In this document: positions 50,228 to 60,373 of the stretch, in pieces
How positions within the stretch are numbered: position 1 is the first letter of the stretch
Layout of the letters: every line of letters starts with the position of its first letter
NCBI RefSeq assembly: GCF_035975855.1
Contig: NZ_CP109055.1
Span: 9,300,001-9,364,000 of the forward strand
From: Streptomyces sp. NBC_01304
GTDB taxonomy: Bacteria; Actinomycetota; Actinomycetes; Streptomycetales; Streptomycetaceae
Length of the DNA: 64,000 bases
Reading direction: 5' to 3'
Notes under the pieces: generated by a model
Seen by the model: the letters and a program-made list of their open reading frames with translations, nothing else
The model's database searches: none
What the model was told of the DNA's origin: nothing
Translations under genes and position numbers: made by a program

Positions 50228-51733
50228 ATGGAGCATCGTCTGCTGGCCAAGCCTGGGGATGTAGTTGACCGGGACCGGGAGTGGGTACTGCTCGCGGAGT
50301 TTCTCGCCGATCCGGATCCGGCGATGCGGCTGGGGATTGTGTCGGGGCGTCGGCGGCACGGGAAGTCGTATCTCCTGCAGGCGCTGTCCGAGCAGGTCGG
50401 TGGCCTGTATGTCACGGCCGTCCGGGAAGAGGGGCGGCTGCCGGCGATCCAGAGGTTCAGTGATGCGGTCGCCGCCCATGCCGGCTTGAGGCAGGGGAGT
50501 CTGCGTCTGACGGACTGGCGTGATGTGCTGTCCAACGCTCTTGATGTGACGGCCCGCTCGCCGCACCCGCTGCTGGTGATCGATGAGCTGCCGTATCTGC
50601 TGCAGCACTCGCCGGAGATCCCGGGGCTGCTCCAGCAGTTGTACGACGAGCGGCAGCGCGGCGTGAGGGCCGGTGCGGGCCCGGGGCCGCGGTTGGTGCT
50701 GTGCGGTTCCGCGATGAGTGTCATGCACGAGCTGTTGTCGGGCGCGAAGCCGCTACGGGGCCGGGCAGTGGTCGATCTGCGCCTCGGCGCTTTCGACTAC
50801 CGCGACAGCCGGGCCTTTTGGCAGATCATCGATCCGCTGACCGCGCTGAAGGTGCATGCGGTGCTCGGCGGTGCCCCGGGCTACCGGCCGGTGGCCGCCC
50901 GTCCGCACCCCGACGACGGCTTCGACGCCTGGCTCGCCCACACGCTCCTCGACCCGGGCCGCGCGGTGTACTCGCGGACCGAGACCGAGTACCTGCTGCG
51001 CGAGGACCCGCGGATCACGCAGCACACGCTGTACTACGACATCCTCACCGCGATCGCCCAGGGCGCCACGACCCCCAGCAAGATCGGTGCGGCACTGGAG
51101 CGGCCGCGTAATGCTGTCGCCCATCCCCTAGGGGTGCTGGAATCCACCGGCTACATCCAACGGGAGCAGGACATCCTGCGCTCCCGCCATCCCGTCATCA
51201 CGCTTGCCGACCCCGTCATCCGCTTCAACCAGCTCATCACCCTGCCCCAGGCCGCCGCTGTGGAGCAGGGCTTCGCCGAGCAGGTGTGGCAGCAGGCCGC
51301 CCCGACCTTCAACTCCAAGATCCTCGGCCCGCACTTCGAGGACCTGGCCCGCACCTTCACCCGCCGCTACGCCCACACCCTGCTGCCCGGCGGGCTGACC
51401 GGCCCGGTCGGCACCACCGAGGTCGCCGACCAGGCCGCCCGTACGAAGCACGAGGTCGACGTCATCGCGCTGGCCGCCGGCGAGCGCCCGCAGGCTCCTC
51501 GGGCGAAGATCGCGCTCATCGGGGAGGCCAAGGCGACTGCCGCCCGCCGGGGAACCGGGGACCTCGAACGACTGGAGCGGATCCGTGACTTGCTCGCAGA
51601 CCAGGGCTACGACACCGGCAGCGCCACGCTGGCGCTGTACTCCCTGCACGGCTTCTACCCCGACCTGATCGACCTGGCCGACCGCCGTGACGACATCCTC
51701 CTCGTCGACCTGCCCACCCTCTACGGGGAATGA
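50228..51733 (+). CDS. P-loop ATPase with C-terminal nuclease-like (DUF234) domain
   Basis: The ATG at 50228 (MEHRLLAKPGDVVDRDREWV) follows GGGAGGCGTG and is preferred to an ATG at 50141. Walker A is GIVSGRRRHGKSYLLQAL, with the K/S pair near residue 47, and Walker B is LLVIDELPYLLQ. The C-terminus contains KHEVDVIALA and KIALIGEAKAT, the D..(x)n..E-x-K pattern of a PD-(D/E)XK-like fold found in DUF234 proteins. Such archaeal-type ATPases are frequent in actinomycetes; the biological role is unclear. Confidence 0.75.
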   Translation: MEHRLLAKPGDVVDRDREWVLLAEFLADPDPAMRLGIVSGRRRHGKSYLLQALSEQVGGLYVTAVREEGRLPAIQRFSDAVAAHAGLRQGSLRLTDWRDVLSNALDVTARSPHPLLVIDELPYLLQHSPEIPGLLQQLYDERQRGVRAGAGPGPRLVLCGSAMSVMHELLSGAKPLRGRAVVDLRLGAFDYRDSRAFWQIIDPLTALKVHAVLGGAPGYRPVAARPHPDDGFDAWLAHTLLDPGRAVYSRTETEYLLREDPRITQHTLYYDILTAIAQGATTPSKIGAALERPRNAVAHPLGVLESTGYIQREQDILRSRHPVITLADPVIRFNQLITLPQAAAVEQGFAEQVWQQAAPTFNSKILGPHFEDLARTFTRRYAHTLLPGGLTGPVGTTEVADQAARTKHEVDVIALAAGERPQAPRAKIALIGEAKATAARRGTGDLERLERIRDLLADQGYDTGSATLALYSLHGFYPDLIDLADRRDDILLVDLPTLYGE

Positions 51734-51734
51734 T

Positions 51735-52119
51735 CTAGTGCCGCATCAAGCAACGTTTGCCCTGTCGACGACGGCGCGTAGGCGCCGGTCGTCGGCATGG
51801 TGGTTTCGCCATTAGATGATGTAGCGGCGGATCATGCTGCCCTGCTCCTTGTGGTCGGCGTGGTCCGTGCCATCGAGAGTGACGTAGCGCAGGGCCGTGA
51901 ACTGGGCCTCGATGCGGTTCAGCCAGGAGCTGTTGGTTGGGGTGTAGGCCATCTCGACGTTGTTCGTCGCACAGGTGCCGACCCGCTGACATCTCTTCGT
52001 GGTCAGGTGCGGGGAGAAGTTGTCGGCCACGATCGCGATCCGCACCTCGGGTGGGTAGAGGGTGCGCAGGTAGCGGCAGATCTCCAGGAACTGCGTCCGC
52101 TTGCTTGATGCGGCACTAG
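51735..52119 (-). mobile_element. IS630-derived mini-element (MITE-like)
   Basis: A 385-bp unit bounded by perfect 19-bp inverted repeats, CTAGTGCCGCATCAAGCAA at 51735 and its complement at 52101-52119. Inside, the minus strand encodes only the C-terminal end of an IS630 transposase (ADNFSPHLTTKRCQRVG, then AYTPTNSSWLNRIEAQFTAL, ending GSMIRRYII). The rest has been deleted, so it could move only if a related transposase acted in trans. Its right-hand CTAG is shared with the adjoining IS5-type copy. Confidence 0.75.
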
Positions 52120-52664
52120 GCCGTTTCTGATGGCTCTTGGACGGTGTCGTGTAGCCAGATGGCGATGGCGGCGACGGTCAGGGTGCCGTTGAAGATGTAG
52201 TCGCGTTTGTCGTACCTGCTGGCGACCGCACGGAACTGCTTCCACTTGCTCACGCATCGCTCGACGGCGCTGCGGTGGCGGTACTGGTCCTTGTCGAAGG
52301 CTGGGGGACGGCCGCCCGCCCGGCCTTGCCGGCGGCGACGCTCGCGCTGGTCACGGGGCTGGGCGATGGTCGCCTTGATGTGCCGACGCCGCAGGTAGGC
52401 GCGGGTGTCGCGGCTGGAGTACGCCTTGTCACCGCGCAGGCGGTCTGGGCGGATGCGGGGGCGGCCCGGCCCGCTCCGCCTGATGCGCAGGCTCTCCAGC
52501 ACGGGGACGAGCATGGGGTTGTCGCCCCGCTGGCCGGGCGAGGTCTGCCAGACCAGCGGGCGGGCCCGGTCGTCGGCCAGCAGATGGACCTTGCAGGTCA
52601 GTCCGCCCCGCGAGCGCCCCAACGCCTCACGCCCATCTGCCTCCACACGCGCTCCGCCCCCTTT
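52116..52664 (-). CDS. IS5-type transposase OrfB (right copy)
   Basis: Carries GDKAYSS and RSAVERCVSKWKQFR, the second and third DDE positions, identical to the left copy. The stop TAG is part of the flanking CTAG. Confidence 0.85.
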   Translation of the reverse strand, partial: KGGGARVEADGREALGRSRGGLTCKVHLLADDRARPLVWQTSPGQRGDNPMLVPVLESLRIRRSGPGRPRIRPDRLRGDKAYSSRDTRAYLRRRHIKATIAQPRDQRERRRRQGRAGGRPPAFDKDQYRHRSAVERCVSKWKQFRAVASRYDKRDYIFNGTLTVAAIAIWLHDTVQEPSETA

Positions 52665-53062
52665 TGCGGGAAGTCACGCGGCGGCTGATGCCGGGCCCCC
52701 GCCGCATGCTGATGCGCCCGGCACGAGGTGGAGTCGATGTTCACCGCCCACTCAGCGCCCTTCTGCGCGGAGCGGGCCAGCGCCCCATCCGGGTCGGACG
52801 CATCGGCCTCGATCTGCAGCTCGGCCAGGATCCGCTGCCAGGTTCCGTCCGCCGACCAGCGGCGATGCCGCTCATACACGGTCTGCCAGGGCCCGTATCG
52901 CTCGGGCAGATCGGGCCACGGCACCCCAGTGCGGGCCCGGTACAGCACTCCGTTGACCACCCTGCGGTGATTCGCCCACTGCCCACCAGGGCTGCCGTTC
53001 ACCGGCAGCAACGGCTCAACCACTCGCCACTGCGCATCAGTCAATTCATGGCGTCGCACCAT
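52598..53062 (-). CDS. IS5-type transposase OrfA (right copy)
   Basis: Begins MVRRHELTDAQWRVVEPLLP and is identical in predicted sequence to the left copy's OrfA. Joined to OrfB by -1 frameshift. Confidence 0.88.
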   Translation of the reverse strand: MVRRHELTDAQWRVVEPLLPVNGSPGGQWANHRRVVNGVLYRARTGVPWPDLPERYGPWQTVYERHRRWSADGTWQRILAELQIEADASDPDGALARSAQKGAEWAVNIDSTSCRAHQHAAGARHQPPRDFPQKGAERVWRQMGVRRWGARGAD

Positions 53063-53137
53063 ACGACACGCATGCCCAGCCCCAACGCTGATCCACCCAC
53101 CCAGCAAGAGCCATCAGAAACGACCTAGTCCCGTCGA

Positions 53138-53172
53138 AACGGCCGCTGTCTCCATCGGGGGCGGCGGCCGTT
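53138..53172 (-). terminator. Terminator of the S8 peptidase gene
   Basis: AACGGCCGC (53138-53146) pairs with GCGGCCGTT (53164-53172) immediately after the stop at 53178. The right IS copy inserted just beyond it. Confidence 0.75.
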
Positions 53173-53177
53173 CGCGG

Positions 53178-54842
53178 TCAGCCGAGGGTCAGTGCGGTGT
53201 CGTCGATGACGAATGACGACTTCAGTGATGAGTCCTCCGACCCGGTGAACTTGACCGTCACGGTCTGACCGGCGAAGGACGACACGTCAAAGCTTCGCAG
53301 GGTGTATCCGGCGGCGGCATTCAGGTTGCTGTAGGTCGCCACGGTCGTCGAGCCGACCTGCACGGTGAGCTTGTCGTAGGCCTTGGTGCCGGTCTCGGCG
53401 GTGTCGATGTGCAGATAGAAGCTCAGTGTGGCCTTGCAGCCCGCCGGGATGGCCACCGGTTGCGACAGTGTGTCGGTGTGGGTGCTGCCGTAGCCGTCCA
53501 GCCAGGCTTTGTAGGAGCCGGTGCGGGCCGGCTGCTTGGTGCCGTTGTCGATCACGGAGGGGGTCGTCGTCCACGTCACAGGGCCGGACTCGAAGCCCGG
53601 GTTGAGCAGTTTCTGGCCGGTGCAGCTCTCGGGCGGTGTGGAGCCGGAGCCGACGAACAGCAGCCGGTTCGGTGAGCCGGTGCCGATGTTGGTCAGTACG
53701 TCCTTGGTGGAGTTCGCGATGATGAGGTCTTTGGCCTGGGCCATGGTCAGCGCCGGGTTCTTCTGGACCGCGAGCGCCACCGTCGCGGAGGCGAGCGGTG
53801 CCGCGAACGAGGTGCCGTACCAGCCGGTCAGGGCCGCGGTGTCGCTGTCCTTGCCGGCCCCGGTCACATCGGCGCCGGGCGCGAACGCGGTCACGCATGA
53901 GCCGTAGCTGGACGCGTTCGCGCCGGTGTTGCGGGCGTCGGTTTTCGTCGAGGCGGCCATGATGATCGCCCGTGGGTCCTTCGGCGAGTTGTTGCAGTCG
54001 CCCTTGTTGAAGTTGCCGGCTATCAGCACCAGCAGGATGCCCTTGTCGATCATGCCCTTGGCTGCGTCGTCCAGGACCCGGTCGGTGATGCCGTTGTCGC
54101 TTTGGTAGCTCATGTTCGCCACGGCCGGCAGCACGGCGTTGGCCGCCGTCCAGTTCATCCCCTCGACAGCCTCCTCGGCGGACGAGGTGTTGTCGCAGTG
54201 GAGGATGCGGACGGCCTTGATGGTGGCCTTCTTCGCCGCGCCGTAGGTCTTGCCGGCGATATGGCTGGACACGAACGTGCCGTGGTTGGCGCAGTCGTTG
54301 GTGCCGTTGCCGTCGTTGATCGACGTGTATACCCCGGTGGCCCGGCCACCCTCGAACTCGGTGTGCGTGGCCCGCACCCCGGAATCGAGTACGTAGACGT
54401 TGACGCCGGCCGCGTCGTCCGGGTAGGTGTAGCTGCCGCTCAGAGGGAGCTGGCGCTGGTCGATCCGGTCAAGGTGCCAGGGTGCGCCCGGCTGGGTCCC
54501 GCCGGCCTGTACCTCCTGGTGGTGGATCCGGTTGGCCTGCACGTAGGCCACCGCCGGGTCGCGGCGAACCTTGTCCAGGGCGGCGGCGGGCAGGTCCGCG
54601 CTGAACGCGTGCAGCGCGGCGTTGAATTCCTTGCGGACTCTGCCGCCGGCGGCGCGGGCCGTGGCGGTCGGGCTGGCCAGCGCGGTCCCTGGTTTGAGGA
54701 CCACGATGTAGCGGCCGGGAACCTCGTCGGCTCCCGTCGCGTACAACGGGGCGAGGCCGGTCTGTGGGCTTGCCAGCGCCGGGGTGGCCAAGCCCAGGCC
54801 GAGCACGACGGCGAGCACGATGGGCAAGATGCGACGGGACAT
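53178..54842 (-). CDS. Secreted S8-family (subtilisin/proteinase K-like) serine peptidase
   Basis: A 554-residue preproenzyme. The signal peptide is residues 1-25 ([20 protein letters not shown]). An I9 inhibitor prodomain ([15 protein letters not shown], then [13 protein letters not shown]) runs to about 105. The catalytic domain has Asp153 in [12 protein letters not shown], His187 in [14 protein letters not shown], the oxyanion Asn277 in LIAGNFNK, and Ser345 in [12 protein letters not shown]. The usual GHGTH is NHGTF here. The C-terminal 140 residues ([17 protein letters not shown]) form a carbohydrate-binding-like beta-sandwich. Probably an extracellular protease unrelated to the mobile element. 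Confidence 0.9.
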   Translation of the reverse strand: MSRRILPIVLAVVLGLGLATPALASPQTGLAPLYATGADEVPGRYIVVLKPGTALASPTATARAAGGRVRKEFNAALHAFSADLPAAALDKVRRDPAVAYVQANRIHHQEVQAGGTQPGAPWHLDRIDQRQLPLSGSYTYPDDAAGVNVYVLDSGVRATHTEFEGGRATGVYTSINDGNGTNDCANHGTFVSSHIAGKTYGAAKKATIKAVRILHCDNTSSAEEAVEGMNWTAANAVLPAVANMSYQSDNGITDRVLDDAAKGMIDKGILLVLIAGNFNKGDCNNSPKDPRAIIMAASTKTDARNTGANASSYGSCVTAFAPGADVTGAGKDSDTAALTGWYGTSFAAPLASATVALAVQKNPALTMAQAKDLIIANSTKDVLTNIGTGSPNRLLFVGSGSTPPESCTGQKLLNPGFESGPVTWTTTPSVIDNGTKQPARTGSYKAWLDGYGSTHTDTLSQPVAIPAGCKATLSFYLHIDTAETGTKAYDKLTVQVGSTTVATYSNLNAAAGYTLRSFDVSSFAGQTVTVKFTGSEDSSLKSSFVIDDTALTLG

Positions 54843-54979
54843 GCCGCTTCCTATCGACGGGTGCGTATGGGGTGGTGGACACTAAGCGGCAGGCCCGGGA
54901 GTGCGGAACGGCGCCGGGACGCCGTCGGGCAAATCTGTGGCAGGGGTGGCAAAACTGTGGCGGAACGTACGGGGTGCGG

Positions 54980-55900
54980 ATGGCCGAGGATCAGGCGCGA
55001 AGCAGCGCCGAGCTGGCCCGGATCCTGCGCGACGGGCCGTTCGAGCTGGCTGTCCAGTGTGCGCTGCGCGACAGCGGGCTGAGCCTGGAGCGGGTCGCCG
55101 CCCGGCTGCGGATCAGTGGTTCGAGCTTGAGCAACTGGCAGACCGGGCGCAGCCGACCCGAGCGACCAGATTCGCTGCGGGCCCTGCGCGGTCTGGAGCA
55201 GCTCCTGGAACTGCCGGCCGACTCGCTGCTCCGGTTGCTCGGCCCGCGTCGGCCCCGGGGCCGCTGGCTCGGGCACGTGCCGGGCTCGGTGCGCTACGAC
55301 GCGCTGTTCGACGACCACGCTCGGTTGGACGGCATCCTCGCCGAGGTCCGCGACGCCGACGAGCACCGGTACCGGGCGGTCAGCGTGCACGAGCGGGCCA
55401 CCATCGACGGCACCGGCCGGTACCAGGTGATCGAGGTGCACCAGGTGGTTACCACGCTGGTCGACGGAGTCGACGCCTGCGTGGCATTCTTCCACGCCGA
55501 GGACGGGCCAGTGCCCGAGATCGCTGCTGCCGACAGTTGTCGAATCGGCCGGCGCCACACCGACCCGGCGGCCGGGATCGCCGTCGCCGAACTGCTACTG
55601 GACTGTCGGCTCGATCGCGGCGACGTGTTCCTGCTTGAGTACCGGTTCGAGTTTCCGGCCACCGGCGAGCCGCCGGACTACTACTACCGGGCGTTCCGTA
55701 ACCCGGCCCGGGAGTATCTGCTCCGGGTCCGGTTCCACCCGCAGGCCGTTCCCGTGCGGTGCTTCAGCTTCGCCGCACCCCGGCTCGGCGCGCCCGATAA
55801 CACGTCAATGCCGCTGATCTGCCAGCGCGGCCGGCCGGCTCACATGCTCGTCACCGACCACCCGCCGGGTATCTTCGGCATCCGCTGGGAATGGCGCTAG
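54980..55900 (+). CDS. XRE-like helix-turn-helix regulator (306 aa)
   Basis: The ATG at 54980 starts MAEDQARSSAELARILRDGP; a GTG two codons earlier is possible. Residues 15-75 form a helix-turn-helix (LERVAARLRISGSSLSNWQT). The remaining 230 residues are a beta-rich domain (ATIDGTGRYQVIEVHQVVTT) seen in streptomycete regulators of unknown ligand. The stop codon TAG is part of the CTAG flanking the IS701 element. It diverges from the S8 peptidase and could regulate it. Confidence 0.72.
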   Translation: MAEDQARSSAELARILRDGPFELAVQCALRDSGLSLERVAARLRISGSSLSNWQTGRSRPERPDSLRALRGLEQLLELPADSLLRLLGPRRPRGRWLGHVPGSVRYDALFDDHARLDGILAEVRDADEHRYRAVSVHERATIDGTGRYQVIEVHQVVTTLVDGVDACVAFFHAEDGPVPEIAAADSCRIGRRHTDPAAGIAVAELLLDCRLDRGDVFLLEYRFEFPATGEPPDYYYRAFRNPAREYLLRVRFHPQAVPVRCFSFAAPRLGAPDNTSMPLICQRGRPAHMLVTDHPPGIFGIRWEWR

Positions 55901-57378
55901 CGGTGGTTTGTTGACGGCGGGACGTGGTGGCAGTACGCCGGAGGTGAGTGCTTCAACTCGCCTCCGTGGAGCTTGAGATGACCAAGCGACTGCCATGTCC
56001 GCCTGCGCCGGGTCCACTGGAAGCGTACGCCGCGAGTTTCGATGATCTCTTCGAAACCTTGGCCCAGCGGCGGGGCTTTCGGGAGTATCTGGCCGGGCTG
56101 CATCTGCCGCGGGACCGGAACAAGACGCTGACCTGCCTGGCCGGTACGGAACCCGTGATCGGAGCCCAGCACGCGGCAGTGCAGCGGCTGCAGTTCTTCC
56201 TGTCCGAGTCGACCTGGGACCAGGACGCGGTCAACGCCCGCCGGCTTCAGCTGCTGCTGGCTGGCCCGGCGACCGCTCCGCATCCGGGCGGGGTGCTGGT
56301 GATCGACGATTCGGGCGACCGCAAGGACGGGAAGGCGACCGCGCACGTGGGCAAGCAGTACCTCGGCTCGGTCGGGAAGATCGACCGCGGCGTGGTCACG
56401 GTCACCACGTGCTGGGCGGATGAGCGCCTCTACTACCCGCTGCACGCGGTGCCCTACACCCCCGCCCACCACTTCCCCGGCGGGAAGAACGATCCGGCCT
56501 TCCGTACCAAGCTGCAGATCGGAGCCGCCCTGGCCCGCGCGGCGAAGACGGCGGGCGTGGTGTTCCGGGCGGTCGTCGCCGACTGCGCCTACGGCGACCA
56601 CAATAGTTTCCGCGCCGAGCTGGGGGACGCTCACCTGCCGTTCGTCATGGCCCTCAAACGCGGCCACGGCACCTGGCAGTACAAGGACGCCTTCCGGCCG
56701 GTGGACGCCGCCCGTGAACTGGCCTGGCACAGCCCCCACCAGCCCGGCGACTGGCAGCCGATCACCCGCGCCTTCCGCGACGGACGCACCTCCACCTGGT
56801 GGGGACCCAATGGCGTGGTCCGGCTGGTGGTGGCCACCACCGACCCGGCCACCCTGCCCGAGACGTCCACCTGGTACTTGGCCACCAACCTGCCTAGGCC
56901 CGGCTCGCCCCGTGAGGCCCACAGCCCACATGCGGCCGCCGATCTCACCGAGGTGGTGCGGATCTACGGGCTGCGGCACTGGGTCGAGCAGAGCTACAAA
57001 CAGGTCAAGGACGAACTCGGCTGGGCCGACTTCCAGGTCCGCTCCGACATCGCCATCCGCCGCCACCAGACCCTGGTCAACTGCGCGTTCAGCTTCTGCT
57101 GGAACACCTGGTTCACCCCCGACCCACCCGCCGGCGAACCGGAGTCGGCTCCCGCTCCAGAGAGGGGGCACACAGCCACCCCACCGGCCCCAGGCGGCCT
57201 GTTGGCCCCAGGCCATCCGCGCCGTCCGTGGCTGGCTGACGCCCTGGGCCACGCTGCAACGCTACTGGCGAGCCTGGACGACCAGGCCCCCGCCCGCCGA
57301 GCTCCAGGCCCCGCTCGACATCGTCGCCACCGGCAGACCTCTTGACCTCTACCGCCCGGTCTAACAAACCACCGCTAG
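55897..57378 (+). mobile_element. IS701-family insertion sequence
   Basis: Bounded by CTAG (55897-55900 and 57375-57378) and inverted repeats starting CTAGCGGTGGTTTGTT at the left, with the complement AACAAACCACCGCTAG at the right. Contains one transposase gene. Inserted exactly at the stop codon of the XRE-like gene. Confidence 0.88.
55978..57345 (+). CDS. IS701-family transposase
   Basis: Begins MTKRLPCPPAPGPLEAYAAS after GGAG; a GTG at 55948 is an alternative. The DDE positions are visible in VIDDSGDRKDGKATA, VVADCAYGDHNSFR and LRHWVEQSYKQVKDELGWAD. About 455 residues, intact, followed 30 bases later by the right inverted repeat. Confidence 0.9.
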   Translation: MTKRLPCPPAPGPLEAYAASFDDLFETLAQRRGFREYLAGLHLPRDRNKTLTCLAGTEPVIGAQHAAVQRLQFFLSESTWDQDAVNARRLQLLLAGPATAPHPGGVLVIDDSGDRKDGKATAHVGKQYLGSVGKIDRGVVTVTTCWADERLYYPLHAVPYTPAHHFPGGKNDPAFRTKLQIGAALARAAKTAGVVFRAVVADCAYGDHNSFRAELGDAHLPFVMALKRGHGTWQYKDAFRPVDAARELAWHSPHQPGDWQPITRAFRDGRTSTWWGPNGVVRLVVATTDPATLPETSTWYLATNLPRPGSPREAHSPHAAADLTEVVRIYGLRHWVEQSYKQVKDELGWADFQVRSDIAIRRHQTLVNCAFSFCWNTWFTPDPPAGEPESAPAPERGHTATPPAPGGLLAPGHPRRPWLADALGHAATLLASLDDQAPARRAPGPARHRRHRQTS

Positions 57379-57403
57379 TTCTGTGACGTTCGTTCTGGGT
57401 GTG

Positions 57404-60033
57404 TCATGTGGGGTGGGCTGCGTGCCAGGCGGTCCAGATGTCAGCACGGAGGCGCCCTCGGTCAGGGACGGTGTGGCCGTTGCCGCGGGCCCACGAGCGG
57501 ACTTCAGCTACGGTCGGATTCCCCGGATGCGGCTTCTGGATGGGGACGAGGCCGTCGCGCGGTGTCGGGGTCGGTCCCTGGGCAGCGGAGGACCCAGTGG
57601 CGGTGCGGATGGTGAAGCCGCGGCGGGCCAGAACGCGGCGTCGATGATGATGCATGCTCTCCAGACGAGACACGTCCACGTCGACGTAGTCGTGGACCTC
57701 GACGTCGGTCTTCCCTGTTTCCAATTCGCGCATAACACGGCCGACTTGCTGGATGCTTTTACCCTTGAAGCGGAACGGGCTGGTCAGGAAAAGGCAGTCG
57801 AGGCGGGCCGCATCGAAGCCTTCGCCGGCAACCTTGTCGATGGCCAGGAGCACAATCGGGCCGGTGTCTTCGGCGTCGAGCGCGGTACGGACTGCGGCGC
57901 GCTCGGCCTGGCCGAGCTGTCCGTGCAGGAGCATCGGGTGGATGCCGTGGCGGTGGAGCGCGTCGGTGAGGCGGTGGAGGTGTTCGATGCGGTTGCTGAG
58001 GGCGAGGCTGTGCCGGCCGCGGCGGACGGCGTCCGCGATGTCCGCGGCGATCTGGGCGTTTCGGTCCTCGTCGGCGGCAAGTTCTCCGTACAGGGCCTGA
58101 AAAGAGACGCCGTCGTCGCCGGTCTCGTCGGTGGTGAAGGCGGTGGGATGGGCGATCAGGTGCTTGGTGAAGGTGGTTTGGTCGTCGATCTCGTAGCGGA
58201 TAGGGCCGCAATGCATGGTGATGAGCGCGTCCATCTGGTCCGCGCGGTAGGGCGTGGCGGACAGGCCCACCCAGCGTCGCACGGCGGCCTTGTTCACCGC
58301 TGCCACGGCGGCCGGCGCCCCGATCGCGTGACACTCGTCCACGATCACCAGGCCGTATCCGTCCAGCAGTTGGTCGGGGGCGTCGCGGTGGGCGAGGGAC
58401 TGCAACATCACCAGGTCGACCACGGCGCCGCGGCGGTCCTTGCCGCCGCCCAGCGAGCCGACCTCCTGCTCGCCCAGGTCGAGGAAAGTGGCCAGGCGCT
58501 CGCGCCACTGGGCGAGGAGCTCGGCCTTGTTCACGATGATCGCGGCCGGTTGCGAGGTCTGGGCGATGAGCGCGCACGCCATCACGGTCTTGCCGGTCCG
58601 GGCGGGGCCACGAGAACTCCGGTGGTGTGCTCGGTCATCACGCCGACGGCTTTGGCCTGTACCGGGGTGAGCTCGCCGGTGAACCGTGCACTGATCGCCG
58701 CGTGCGTGGGCAGCGCGTCGTCGACGCGCAGGGTGCCGCCAGCCGCGGTGATGAGGTTGGCTGCTCGATCGGCCAGTCCTCTGGGGATGCGCAGCCAGTC
58801 GGGGTCGCTCGCGTCGAAGCACATCACGAACCGGGGTGTTCCGAACGTCGAGTAGCGCATCTTCTGCTTCTTGTAGAAATCCGGGTTGTGCAGGCTCGCC
58901 AGGTGCTTGAGTGCCGCCAGGAGCGGGGCGGGCAGGCCCTGAGTGGCGATGGCCAGCATGGCACTCAGCCGAGCCTCGACTTCCTCGGGTGCCTTGCCGA
59001 GAGCGGTACGTCGCGGTTTCGGCGGCATCGCTTCGAGGGTGGCCTGCGGGCCGACCTCGACCGGCTGCAGCGTGTCCACCAGCGCCTCGACCTCGCCTCT
59101 GCTCAGCCGCTGGATCTGGGAGAGGTGAGCGAATTGGTCGGAGTAAGGCGTCCAGGTCGCCGGGTCGCAGAAGAGGGTGGTGCCGCGCTCGCGGCAGGTG
59201 CCGTTGAGGGGCAGGGCGATCAGGTTGCCGAAGCTGCCGTTGCCGGAGGACTTGGTCGGCAGCAGGTCCTGGGCGGGGAAGAATCGGTCGAAGCTGGCCA
59301 GGGACATCCGCTCGCGGGCCGTGATGGCGTCGCGCAGCAGTGCGGCGCCCAACTGCCGGGCGAGACCGGCGGGGACGGGTTCGGTGAAGAACGTCCATAC
59401 GTGGGCGCCCTCGCCGGACCGGGAGATCTCCGCGTACGCCGGGACTCCGGCTGCTCGGCAGGCGTGATGGTAGGCGGCTGCGTCGCCGCGCCAGTCCTGG
59501 TCGTCGAAGTCGCAGGCCAGAATCCGGCAGGTGTCGTCAGTGAGCAGCGGGTACAGCCCGATATGCACGTCTTCCGAGCCAGATTCGGGGCGGCTGAGGT
59601 GCTCGATGAGGACACGGTCGGTCAGCGGCAGCAACCCGCGCTCTTCCCCGGCACGTCGTTGCCAGGGGCGTTTGGTCTCCGCCGGACTCCAACCGGTGTT
59701 GCCGGATCTGGACACCCAGCGGCGGGCGTGCACGTCGGCGCGGCCCGTGAACAGAGCCTTGAACAGGGCGAGTTTCGCCTCCACGGTTGAGCGTGCGTCC
59801 GCGCGGGGCAGGCCGGACGGTGACACCGGCACCACCTCAGTGTCCGGATGCGCTGCCGTCTGCAGCTGCAGCGCGCGGGACGGATCGTCCCAGCAGGGGA
59901 CCGCGTGAGCGGCCGGTCCCAGCAGGGCGCGCAGGCGCTGGTTCTCCTCCCGCAGTGCTGCGTTCTCCTCCAGTGCCACATCCAGCTGGATGCGTAGCTC
60001 GGCGGGGTCTTCCCAGGCTTCCACGTCCGGCAT
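57404..60033 (-). pseudogene. TOTE-type archaeo-eukaryotic primase fused to SF2 helicase, frameshifted in the P-loop
   Basis: The 5' frame (60033-58582) has a coiled-coil start (ALEENAALREENQRLRALLG) and then a primase-like domain: VHIGLYPLLTDDTCRILACD followed by FDDQDW gives the catalytic acidic pair, and SRSGEGAHVWTFF a conserved SGxGxH-type motif. It reaches GVLVAPPG and shifts. The 3' frame resumes TGKTVMACALIAQTS, then VIVDECHAIG, VGLSATPYR and QQVGRVMRELE, a DEAD/DEAH-type helicase. One base is missing between GGA and CCGGC near 58600. Restored, it is an approximately 875-residue protein related to primase-helicase modules of predicted conflict systems. Confidence 0.78.
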
Positions 60034-60373
60034 GATGTCCGATTCCGCTCCGAGTATGCGCGGTACCGGCTACACCACTCCCGGGGGCACTATCGCGAAG
60101 AGGCTGCGGGACCGCCGTCACCAGTACTTCGGAGGATCCCCGTCTAAGCCCCTCCAGACCCATCCGGGCGCGGGCAATCTCCAGGCTCACGGCCCTGTCA
60201 TCCACGAATTTACCCAAGGGAAGCGGAGGTGGATCCTCTGAGAAGTAGTCGGCGTGGACACCCCGCAGCAGCTCACCCAGCACCTTGCCCTCGCCGACTA
60301 TGACCTTGACCTCACAAGTGTGGATGAGGGCCCGGGCGCAGTCGTCTGTATCCATAGGGCGTTCGTCTGCCAT
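60034..60373 (-). CDS. Possible small protein upstream of the primase-helicase
   Basis: An ATG at 60373 opens MADERPMDTDDCARALIHTC, then VIVGEGKVLGELLRGVHADY; about 90 residues look coding-like, but the frame has no stop until it is deep inside the next gene (59837). It may be a truncated or frameshifted gene. Low confidence. Confidence 0.3.

Larger units (their letters stand above)
52116..53128 (-). mobile_element. IS5-family (IS427-type) insertion sequence, right copy
   Basis: Same length (1013 bp with CTAG flanks), same terminal repeats and identical predicted proteins as the copy at 7470-8482, but in inverse orientation. OrfA is 53062-52598, OrfB 52664-52116, with the same A-AAG-GGG slip site near 52660. 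CTAG flanks at 52116-52119 and 53125-53128. Confidence 0.9.
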
